Shown in pieces: positions 15,842-22,027 of a stretch of DNA of 32,101 nucleotides (position 1 is the stretch's first letter; each line of letters begins with the position of its first letter). The notes under the pieces were generated by a model. The model made no database searches. It saw only the letters and a program-made list of their open reading frames with translations, and was not told the DNA's origin. The translations under genes were made by a program, and so were the position numbers. Origin of the DNA: Acidobacteriota bacterium (GTDB lineage: Bacteria > Acidobacteriota > Aminicenantia > UBA2199); NCBI GenBank assembly GCA_018897435.1, contig JAHIKI010000082.1, positions 1 through 32,101 on the forward strand. Direction: 5' to 3'.

Positions 15842-16200
15842 TCCTTTTGCCTTAACCCGTCTTTCTCACAATCATTATCGCGAGATTACGCAGATAGTTG
15901 TTGATACAAGGAAGATGACCTATGAGATAGGAGACATACTGTAGGTACAAGTGAAATATCCAACGGAGTTTGAAACCGTAGACATAACCGTATCCGCAAT
16001 GGCAGTAAATCTTTGTGAGAAAGGCGGGTTAATGGTCAGAAATGAAGAAAATTCGCTATGCATTTGGTTTGGCATAACCTGATTTTTTCTTGACAAATAA
16101 AAAATTCAACCCTATACTTTTAAGCAAATAGAATATACATAAAAGAGAATTTGGGGGCTCAATGAAGAGAATTGAAAGTAAGTTGTGAACAGGATAGACT
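15842..16200 (+). other. Intergenic stretch with a promoter and a possible 43-codon ORF
   Basis: No established gene lies here. A GTG-started frame at 15951-16082 (VKYPTEFETVDITVSAMAVN...) reads like a piece of protein but has no good ribosome-binding site; I regard it as a remnant or chance ORF. Downstream is the strong promoter at 16090-16118, and then a leader of about 75 nt to the methyltransferase start at 16201. Confidence 0.4.
16090..16118 (+). promoter_or_regulatory. Sigma70-like promoter for the Dam-type methyltransferase
   Basis: A perfect TTGACA (16090-16095) and TATACT (16113-16118, five of six) are separated by 17 nt. It is the best-matching promoter in the window, and would give strong early expression of the methyltransferase, as needed when a modification gene enters a new host. 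Confidence 0.65.
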
Positions 16201-17121
16201 ATGGGCATGAATATTCCTCATCCAATCCCGTATCAGGGGAGCAAACGGAACTTGGCGGACGATATTTTGCGGTGCTTCCCCGCAAATGTGTCTACTCTGT
16301 ATGAGCCATTTGCTGGATCAGCAGCGATATCGCTGGCAGCCGCCGCGTACAAGCGTGCAAGGACTTTTCAGATAAACGATTTAAATAAACCGCTGATCGA
16401 TCTTTGGCGCGCCATTGTCAATACACCGGACAAACTGGCCAAGGAATACGAAGACCTTTGGCATGAACAACTTGATGATCCGAAGGTGTATTACAACAAG
16501 GTTCGGGACGAGTTCAACTTAACCGGTAGGCCTGATTACTTTCTCTACCTACTTGCACGGTGCGTCAAAGCTTCAGTCCGGTATAACGCTAATGGAGAAT
16601 TCAACCAGAGTCCCGATAACCGACGAAAGGGGACAATGCCCGTCACCATGCGAGAACAGATTCTTGGAGCTTCATCTCTCCTGAAAGGGAAGACAACATT
16701 TTCATCTAAAAACTACAGGGATGTTGTAACACAAGCAACCGAGAGCGATCTTGTTTATATGGATCCGCCATATCAGGGGGTTTGTGGGAATAAAGATACA
16801 CGCTATCTTGCCAGTGTGCAGTTTTGTGAGTTCGTCGAAGTTCTTGAGCACCTTAGCGCCAAGCATATAAGATACCTTGTTAGTTACGATGGACGCACCG
16901 GAGATAAAGTTCATGGCGTTCGCCTTCCAGAACATTTAAACCTTACTTACATGGAACTTCAAGCTGGCCGATCTACGCAGGCAACCCTATTGGGAAGGGA
17001 CGACGCTACTATTGAGTCGCTTTACCTGTCTCTAGCATTAGCTGATGAACTCACTAAATCGAAAACCGTATACCGCTTAACACGAAGCGAACAAATGTGC
17101 CTTTTTGAGGCGAGATCATGA
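16201..17121 (+). CDS. D12-class N6-adenine DNA methyltransferase (Dam-like)
   Basis: The 306-residue enzyme methylates adenine N6 using S-adenosylmethionine. Motif I is YEPFAGSAAISLAAA (about 33-47, the FxGxG-type AdoMet loop), preceded by IPYQGSKRNLADDIL, the usual D12 start PYxGsKr. The catalytic DPPY is at 188-191 (VYMDPPYQG), followed by the YLVSYDGR region. These are alpha-class features shared with Dam and M.DpnII. The stop overlaps the ATG of a broken downstream gene (ATGA at 17118), which suggests it was the M gene of a Type II system rather than a housekeeping Dam. The N-terminus could start at MGMN or at the second Met, two codons on; a weak AGGA precedes it. GC content is intermediate, different from both neighbouring restriction genes. 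Confidence 0.88.
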   Translation: MGMNIPHPIPYQGSKRNLADDILRCFPANVSTLYEPFAGSAAISLAAAAYKRARTFQINDLNKPLIDLWRAIVNTPDKLAKEYEDLWHEQLDDPKVYYNKVRDEFNLTGRPDYFLYLLARCVKASVRYNANGEFNQSPDNRRKGTMPVTMREQILGASSLLKGKTTFSSKNYRDVVTQATESDLVYMDPPYQGVCGNKDTRYLASVQFCEFVEVLEHLSAKHIRYLVSYDGRTGDKVHGVRLPEHLNLTYMELQAGRSTQATLLGRDDATIESLYLSLALADELTKSKTVYRLTRSEQMCLFEARS

Positions 17122-17305
17122 CGAAACCAAAACTTTCAAAAGAATTCATAAAGCTGTGCAAAAAAGTCACAGCCAAGCGCGCCGGCTTGATATCATGTGG
17201 ACAGATGCGGAAATTGCAGTCTATGACCGGTTGAAAAAGAAGACGGAAGAACTTCAGCAAGAAATGCCTGCCTATGTGAAGAAGATCATAGAGAGGGATT
17301 TATGA
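17118..17305 (+). pseudogene. Broken gene after the Dam-type methyltransferase (probable lost endonuclease)
   Basis: An ATG overlapping the methyltransferase stop opens a frame (MTKPKLSKEFIKLCKKVTAK...) that ends after 38 codons at 17234. From about 17185 a different frame becomes protein-like (LDIMWTDAEIAVYDRLKKKT..., YVKKIIERDL) and stops at 17305. The N-terminal phrase resembles, from memory, the start of HNH-type restriction endonucleases found beside D12 methylases, which would make this a truncated nuclease fused by deletion to an unrelated tail. The tail could also be an independent small gene starting at 17195. The frame change is plain; the identity is tentative. Confidence 0.4.
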
Positions 17306-17623
17306 AAGAAATGTCCCAAAAATTCGGCTTCGCAGCTGAGACGATAGGGTCAGCCTGAAAGCCGTGGTTGAACCTGGCCGCAAGATATGGATTTTCTGAA
17401 ATCCCTTGGGGAGGACATGCTGGAAGAAACGGCGCAGGAATTCGAAGACATAAAGAATCATGATTTTGTTTTCGCTTGATTCTCTATCCCGGTAACAGAA
17501 AGAGACCTGGTCATTTTTACAGGAGATGATTCTTTTGTTGGAGATAGCCACGCGAAATAGATATGGGGCCAGATACTTCAAGACGGCATAGCCGTCACCG
17601 ACCGGTTTGATTTGGACAACCCA
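17306..17623 (+). other. Degenerate sequence without an intact gene
   Basis: A reading frame from the ATG at 17387 (MDFLKSLGEDMLEETAQEFE...) continues in phase with the lpd fragment at 17624 but is broken by stops at 17477-17479 and 17558-17560. Another frame gives SLKAVVEPGRKIWIF just before. The stretch looks like eroded coding DNA, perhaps of more than one gene, but I cannot name it. Confidence 0.4.
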
Positions 17624-17902
17624 ATCAAGATCGGCCGCTTTCCTTACGCTGCCGGTTCCCGGGCCAACGCCATCGATGAAAAAAGCGGTTTGGTCAAGGT
17701 TATAGCCGACGATGAAAACACCATTCTGGGGGCCCATATCGTCGGTGCCGAGGCCGGAGAACTTTTACCCTTGATGACTTATGCCGTAACCCGCAAGCTC
17801 AAATGCGACGAATTCAAGGATCTTGTATTCGCCCATCCCACTCTGGGCGAGAACCTTTGGGAAGCCATGGGTGAAATTGCAAATTTTTCGATCCATATCT
17901 AA
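17624..17902 (+). pseudogene. Dihydrolipoamide dehydrogenase-like 3' fragment, copy 2
   Basis: It encodes IKIGRFPYAAGSRANAIDEKS..., FAHPTLGENLWEAMGEI and ends FSIHI-stop: the C-terminal dimerisation domain of an Lpd-like flavoprotein, lacking the FAD and NAD domains. The last 243 bp (17660-17902) match 15599-15841 in length and reading frame, with five amino-acid differences in 80. This copy keeps about a dozen more codons upstream, including the GRFP element typical of the region before the dimer domain. It lies 77 bp before repeat A copy 2, so an lpd-like gene was probably the neighbour of the integron-like platform. Confidence 0.8.
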
Positions 17903-17979
17903 AGCTGGAACACCCTGCCGATAACCCCGGGACAAACACCGAACCCCCATATTGCCTCATCTAAAAATCTACCTGAACG

Positions 17980-18113
17980 GCTTTGATTTTATCTTTTACA
18001 TTGCTATAATGGAACAGATTTTATGAAAGGAGGATGGGATTTTTCCAACAGCGTCGCATTTCCCCGCGCGCCGGGCAGCGGCGGCAGCATGGGCGCGAAG
18101 GTTTTTTGCGGTG
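17980..18113 (+). repeat. Repeat A, copy 2 (promoter-bearing, 134 bp)
   Basis: It is a direct repeat of 13250-13383, with TTGATT (17983-17988), a 16-nt spacer and TATAAT (18005-18010). The reading frame from ATG 18023 ends at once after the GC-rich tail, so no gene is supported. It ends GTTTTTTGCGGTG at 18113 and runs directly into the integrase fragment. If the promoter works, it would fire into the integrase remnant and the cassette beyond. Confidence 0.8.
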
Positions 18114-18311
18114 CCTGACCTGCGCATGAAATTTGCCACCGTGCACACCCTGAGACACAATTTTGCCACCCACCTGCTTGATCCCGGGACTGATTTAAGA
18201 TATATTCAAGAAATACTCGGTCACAGTAGCAGTAAGACCACCGAGATATATACCCATGTTTCCATGAAAAACATAGGGAAAATAAGGAGCCCATTGGATG
18301 AGATTGACTAA
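18111..18311 (+). pseudogene. Integron/XerD-type tyrosine recombinase, C-terminal fragment (remnant 2)
   Basis: Only the last 60-odd residues of a tyrosine recombinase remain: [12 protein letters not shown] (the HxxR box), [17 protein letters not shown] (LGH box) and EIYTHVS with the nucleophilic tyrosine, ending RSPLDEID. The RSPLD ending is typical of integron integrases and their Xer-like relatives. The first catalytic arginine and all N-terminal DNA-binding parts are absent, replaced by repeat A. A GTG at 18111 could start translation of the fragment, but it cannot be catalytic. It points in the same direction as the adjacent cassette, unlike the divergent class 1 integron layout. Confidence 0.85.
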
Positions 18312-18462
18312 CAAGATCAAGGTAGACAAAACATGCCGGTTATCAAGTTGTCATCTACCAAAGATAGATATACCATGCCGTCAGAATGGTTATCATCTAC
18401 TTCTAAGTGGATCTGTCAAAGTGAAAATATCACTACCAGGTAGTGTTAGCGAGTAGTTATAC
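18312..18462 (+). other. attI-like recombination region, copy 2
   Basis: This is the second 151-bp copy of the region described at 13412. It has two GGTTATCA/TCATCTAC direct motifs (likely accessory integrase sites), the CACTACCAGGTAGTG palindrome (18431-18445) and the terminal core GTTATAC (18456-18462). The cassette begins at this core and ends at the matching GTTATAT of the attC at 20396, so both cassette boundaries can be read. Confidence 0.65.
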
Positions 18463-18488
18463 GCCATTGCCGCTGAGGAGGTTTTACA

Positions 18489-20309
18489 ATGAGCTATAAT
18501 GAATATCAAATAAAAGAAATCGTAGAGAAAATAGGTAAAAATGACGTGTATCTTCCAGCAATTCAAAGAAAATTCGTGTGGCATTATGAACAAATCGAAA
18601 GTCTTTTTGATTCTATCTTGAGAGGTTATCCCATTGGGACTTTTCTTTTCTGGTTTGTGAGAGGCGATGACAAGAATAATTATACATTCTATAAATTTAT
18701 TCAGGAATATCACGAGAGAGACAAATACCTTAATGAAATCGCTCCTAAGCCAGAACTAAAGGAAGAGATAATTGGTGTTTTAGATGGGCAACAACGATTA
18801 AGTTCCATGTATATTGCTCTTCAAGGAAGTTACGCTTACAAGAAACCCTATGCAAGATGGGAAAGCGACAATGCCTTTCCAAAAAGAAAATTGTATTTAA
18901 ATTTATTTAAAGAGGATGTAGAAAAAGAAGACGAGAATTTTGTTTATGAATTTAAATTTCTCGCAGATGCTGAGGCAAAAAAGATAGATGAGACTCATCT
19001 TTGGTTTTTAGTTAGGGATGTTTTGTTATGGGGGAGAGATCCTAAAATAGATGAGTATTATGATAACCTGTTGGAAAAAACTGTTTTGTCACACGAAATT
19101 AAGGAGATTGCTAAACAAAAGAGAGACCTTATAAAGAGAACGTTGAGAATTCTGCATCAGCGACTGGTGATAGAAAAATTGATAAGTTATTACAAAGTGG
19201 AAAAACCAGAGGAAGAACTTGAGGAAAAACCAGAGGAAGAACGAGATTTTTTAGACACAATCTTAGACATTTTTGTGCGCGTTAATAGCGGTGGAACGGT
19301 TCTCTCTAAATCGGACCTGCTTTTCTCCACTATAGTGGCTAATTGGGAACATGCGAGAGAGGAGATTGAGACATTATTGCAGACTATAAACAAAAAAGGG
19401 GATGGCTTTCGGTTTGACAACGACTTTGTTATGAGGGCGTGTTTGGTATTGACAGATTCTCCTGTGCTTTTCAAAGTGAAAAGTTTCAAAAAAGAAAATA
19501 TAGACAAAATAATGAAAGAATGGGATAGCATTAAAACATCCGTAGAGCGTACCATAGAGTTACTTGTTGAGTTCGGTTTTAGCGGGGAAAACTTAACCTC
19601 TCTTAACGCCGTGATCCCCATCGCGTACTATTTCATGAAGGGCGGAAAGACTGACGACACATCCAAAAATGAGATAAGAAAATACATAGTTTATGCCCTT
19701 CTTAAACAAACATTCGGTGGACAGGGGGACCAGGTGCTATCCAACATCCGAGAAAGCATGAGAAAAACAGTGAGTGGTGGCCATGCACTTAAGCGAGAAA
19801 GTTTCTCTCTCAAAGAGTTGATGGATACGACTAAATTGCCGGGTAACAGAACATTGAAAATTACCGATAATGATATAGAAGAGATATTGGAATATACAAA
19901 GGGACCCTACACCTTTATGGCATTATCATTTCTATATCCAAATCTTAGATTCGGACAGGTTAAGTTCCATCAAGATCATATTCACCCTGCAAGTTCATTC
20001 ACAGATGCAAAACTGAAGACGTTCGGCATCCCGGAAAATAAATGGAAAAATTGGCAAGTGATGAAGGAACAACTTCCGAATTTACAACTTATGGAAGGAC
20101 TGGAAAACGAAAGCAAGAACAAGACCCCCTTCAAAGATTGGCTGGACGGGAAAGACGGGAAAGGAAATCCAAATGTTTCCGATAGAGCCAAATTCATAAA
20201 TGATAATTATATTGCACCAACTATTAGTCTTGAATTCAAAGACTTTGAAGTTTTTTTCAATAAAAGAAAGGAAATACTTAGAAAAAAAATTAGAGAGGTG
20301 TTATCGTGA
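18489..20309 (+). CDS. DUF262 and HNH (DUF1524-like) protein, GmrSD-type defence nuclease
   Basis: A 606-residue single-chain protein combining the two halves of GmrSD-type, modification-dependent Type IV systems. The DUF262 part has LPAIQRKFVW near residue 22, LFDSILRGYPIGTFLFW, the NTP-binding-like VLDGQQRLSS and VNSGGTVLSKSDLLFS. The C-terminal part has FHQDHIHPASSF, then LPNLQLMEGLENESKNKTPF, the His-Asp-His and Asn-Lys pattern of the HNH-like DUF1524 nuclease. Such proteins restrict phages with modified DNA; the specificity here is unknown. A strong GAGGAGG ribosome-binding site lies 7 nt upstream. The gene is AT-rich and fills a cassette between the attI-like core (18456) and the attC site (20323-20402). 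A short tandem duplication (KPEEELEE, KPEEERD) sits in the linker. Confidence 0.85.
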   Translation: MSYNEYQIKEIVEKIGKNDVYLPAIQRKFVWHYEQIESLFDSILRGYPIGTFLFWFVRGDDKNNYTFYKFIQEYHERDKYLNEIAPKPELKEEIIGVLDGQQRLSSMYIALQGSYAYKKPYARWESDNAFPKRKLYLNLFKEDVEKEDENFVYEFKFLADAEAKKIDETHLWFLVRDVLLWGRDPKIDEYYDNLLEKTVLSHEIKEIAKQKRDLIKRTLRILHQRLVIEKLISYYKVEKPEEELEEKPEEERDFLDTILDIFVRVNSGGTVLSKSDLLFSTIVANWEHAREEIETLLQTINKKGDGFRFDNDFVMRACLVLTDSPVLFKVKSFKKENIDKIMKEWDSIKTSVERTIELLVEFGFSGENLTSLNAVIPIAYYFMKGGKTDDTSKNEIRKYIVYALLKQTFGGQGDQVLSNIRESMRKTVSGGHALKRESFSLKELMDTTKLPGNRTLKITDNDIEEILEYTKGPYTFMALSFLYPNLRFGQVKFHQDHIHPASSFTDAKLKTFGIPENKWKNWQVMKEQLPNLQLMEGLENESKNKTPFKDWLDGKDGKGNPNVSDRAKFINDNYIAPTISLEFKDFEVFFNKRKEILRKKIREVLS

Positions 20310-20322
20310 AAATTGCAACGGT

Positions 20323-20402
20323 GTATAACAGCGGATAAAAGGCTTCGCTACGCTTCGCCCAAATTGCCTTTGGCAACTTCTTTTATCCGCAAACCGTTAT
20401 AT
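20323..20402 (+). other. attC recombination site of the DUF262 cassette
   Basis: Outer boxes GTATAAC (20323-20329, R'') and GTTATAT (20396-20402, R') are complementary. Inner boxes GCGGATAAAAG (20331-20341, L'') and CTTTTATCCGC (20380-20390, L') are perfectly complementary over 11 bp. The spacers between outer and inner boxes are unequal (1 nt and 5 nt), as in folded attC sites where the asymmetry sets strand choice. A variable head with TTCG- and GCC/GGC-rich sequence lies between. Length and position, 13 nt after the stop codon, are typical of integron cassettes. Confidence 0.85.
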
Positions 20403-20475
20403 AAAATTCCGATGAAAAAAAAAGATGGCTTGAAAGAATTCTCGAATGCTTTATAATAAATTTACAAAGGAGGTG

Positions 20476-20830
20476 TCCCGTTAGACCTGATAATGTAACT
20501 GATGAGGTTTTTCATAGGGCTAACGGGAATAGATGGTTTTACACTTATGTTCTTATGAGTGAAAAGGACGGAAAACTTTATACCGGGACCACAAATAATT
20601 TAATCAAGAGAATCTACCAGCATAAAAACGGGTTGGTAAGTTCCACAAAATATAGGTTACCAATCCGACTGGTTTATTTTGAGGCCTGCTTGAGTAGAGA
20701 GGATGCCTTTCGCCGGGAGAGGTATTTAAAAACCGGCATGGGTAAACGATACTTGAAAAACCGTTTATCAAGTAGTATGAATAACTTAAAAAAGGAGGAA
20801 AAAACATGTCTAACCTCTGGTCTAACGGGA
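20476..20830 (+). mobile_element. Inverted-repeat-bounded unit carrying a GIY-YIG gene
   Basis: TCCCGTTAGACC (20476-20487) and GGTCTAACGGGA (20819-20830) are perfect 12-bp inverted repeats flanking a GIY-YIG nuclease gene. A third, partial copy, CTAACGGGA (20520-20528), lets the left end fold on itself. The left end directly follows an AAAGGAGG ribosome-binding site, and the right end finishes on the A of an ATG that fits the native start of the transport gene. This looks like insertion between that gene and its ribosome-binding site. No obvious target duplication was found. Confidence 0.55.
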
Positions 20831-20833
20831 TGA
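20555..20833 (+). CDS. GIY-YIG nuclease domain protein (UvrC/YhbQ-like)
   Basis: A small single-domain nuclease of the GIY-YIG fold, read as FYTYVLMSEKDGKLYTGTTNNLIKRI..., KNGLVSSTKYRLPIRLVYFE, EDAFRRERYLKTGMGKRYL. The first canonical ATG (20555) falls after the TYV half of the GIY motif (20543-20551), so a protein from this ATG would lack the first catalytic tyrosine. The frame is open well upstream through the hairpin, but I find no ATG, GTG or TTG there. It may use a rare start codon, or the start may have mutated. The frame ends inside the right inverted repeat and overlaps the next gene by 28 bp. The unit appears to be mobile. Confidence 0.65.
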   Translation: MSEKDGKLYTGTTNNLIKRIYQHKNGLVSSTKYRLPIRLVYFEACLSREDAFRRERYLKTGMGKRYLKNRLSSSMNNLKKEEKTCLTSGLTG

Positions 20834-21963
20834 AAAGAAATCTTTGGTTCGGAATTGGTGTCGTTGTGGTCGTGGCTTTAGCCATCGTGCTTTTTGTCAC
20901 ACAAGCAAAGAAGGAGCCGGGGGAGATAAAGATTGGAGTGATAGCTCCTTTAACTGGAGATGCATCTTCTGCTGGGGAAATGGCAAAAAGAGGCATAAAC
21001 TTAGCAGTCGAAGAAATAAATAACGAAGGGGAGATTAGAGGAATCAAATTGGTTGTAATTTATGAGGATTCGAAAGGTGCTCCTAAAGATGGTGTTTCAG
21101 CTATGCAAAAATTAATTTCACAGTATAGAGTTCCCGCGGTGATCGGTGGAATATTTAGTTCTGTTACCTTAGCTATAGCTCCTATTTCAGAAAAAACTAA
21201 GACTGTTTTGCTTTCACCTGCATCTTCAAATCCACAGATTAGCGACGCCGGAGACTACATTTTTAGGGTATGGCCTTCTGACGATTTTGAGGGAGAGATT
21301 ATGGCTAATTTCATTATAAAGAAATTAGGGCTAAATAAAGTAGCTATTTTACACTCTACTGATGACTATGGCGTGGGAATTATGAAAGTCTTTACCAAAA
21401 AGTTTGGCGAGTTCGGAGGTAATATAAGTATAGTTGAAAACTACCATGAAGGTGCAAATGATTTTAGAACACAATTGACAAAAATAAAAGAAACACAACC
21501 TCCAGCAATTTATATAATAGGACACTACAAAGAGATAGCGCAAATTTTGAAACAAGCAAAAGAACTGGGAATAAACTCTCAATTTTTTAGTGTCAGTGCC
21601 TTTGAAGTCCCAGAATTGTTAGAATTAGCTGGAGACGCAGCTGAAGGGGTTATTTATGTTACACCTATGTATGATCCCACTAGCGAGGAAAAAATAATAA
21701 GAACCTTTGTAGATAAGTTTCAAAAAAAATATCGAAAGAAACCAGGAATTGTAGAAGCCCATGCTTATGATGCTGTAAAAGTTTTGGCGTATGCAATGGA
21801 AAAAGGTGGCATTTCAGGAATAGAAATAAAAAATGCATTATATCAAATAAAAGATTATCCAGGAGTTACTGGCAAAATTACTTTTGATTATAAGGGGGAT
21901 GTAATTAAACCTTTAAGGATAAAAACCGTAAAAAATAAAAAATTTATCGAATATAAAGAATAG
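20806..21963 (+). CDS. Branched-chain amino-acid-type ABC transporter, substrate-binding protein (LivK-like)
   Basis: An extracytoplasmic type I binding protein of 385 residues (377 from the second Met) that delivers substrate to the LivHM-type permease. After an N-terminal hydrophobic anchor (FGIGVVVVVALAIVLFV, no lipobox cysteine) comes the Peripla_BP_6 pattern: IKIGVIAPLTGDASSAGEMAKRGINLAVEEIN, VIGGIFSSVTLAIAPISEK, LSPASSNPQI, FRVWPSD, and YDAVKVLAYAMEKGG. The ATG at 20806 has a perfect AAGGAGG 7 nt upstream, but the first eight residues would be encoded by the end of the GIY-YIG element. The ATG at 20830 (MKRNLWFG) is probably the ancestral start. Ligand: a branched-chain or other amino acid, urea, amide or small peptide; not decidable here. 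Confidence 0.88.
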   Translation: MSNLWSNGMKRNLWFGIGVVVVVALAIVLFVTQAKKEPGEIKIGVIAPLTGDASSAGEMAKRGINLAVEEINNEGEIRGIKLVVIYEDSKGAPKDGVSAMQKLISQYRVPAVIGGIFSSVTLAIAPISEKTKTVLLSPASSNPQISDAGDYIFRVWPSDDFEGEIMANFIIKKLGLNKVAILHSTDDYGVGIMKVFTKKFGEFGGNISIVENYHEGANDFRTQLTKIKETQPPAIYIIGHYKEIAQILKQAKELGINSQFFSVSAFEVPELLELAGDAAEGVIYVTPMYDPTSEEKIIRTFVDKFQKKYRKKPGIVEAHAYDAVKVLAYAMEKGGISGIEIKNALYQIKDYPGVTGKITFDYKGDVIKPLRIKTVKNKKFIEYKE

Positions 21964-22027
21964 GTTTGTGAGGAAGTTATTAGAGATAAATAAGTAAAAT
22001 AATTGGATGGAGTTCTAACAGTTAACT

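Noticed and set aside
15951..16082. 43-codon GTG-started ORF between the lpd fragment and the D12 methylase
   Set aside because: The translation looks protein-like but there is no ribosome-binding site and no known family. It is kept only as a note in the intergenic entry.
17612..17902. Reading the second lpd fragment as an intact 96-aa gene from TTG 17612
   Set aside because: It has no ribosome-binding site and starts in the middle of a domain. The frame continues upstream with two stops, so it is the end of a degraded gene.
20806..20830. Treating the first eight residues of the LivK-like protein as part of its native signal sequence
   Set aside because: They are encoded by the right inverted repeat of the GIY-YIG element; the hydrophobic anchor starts after the second Met, which is the likely ancestral start.
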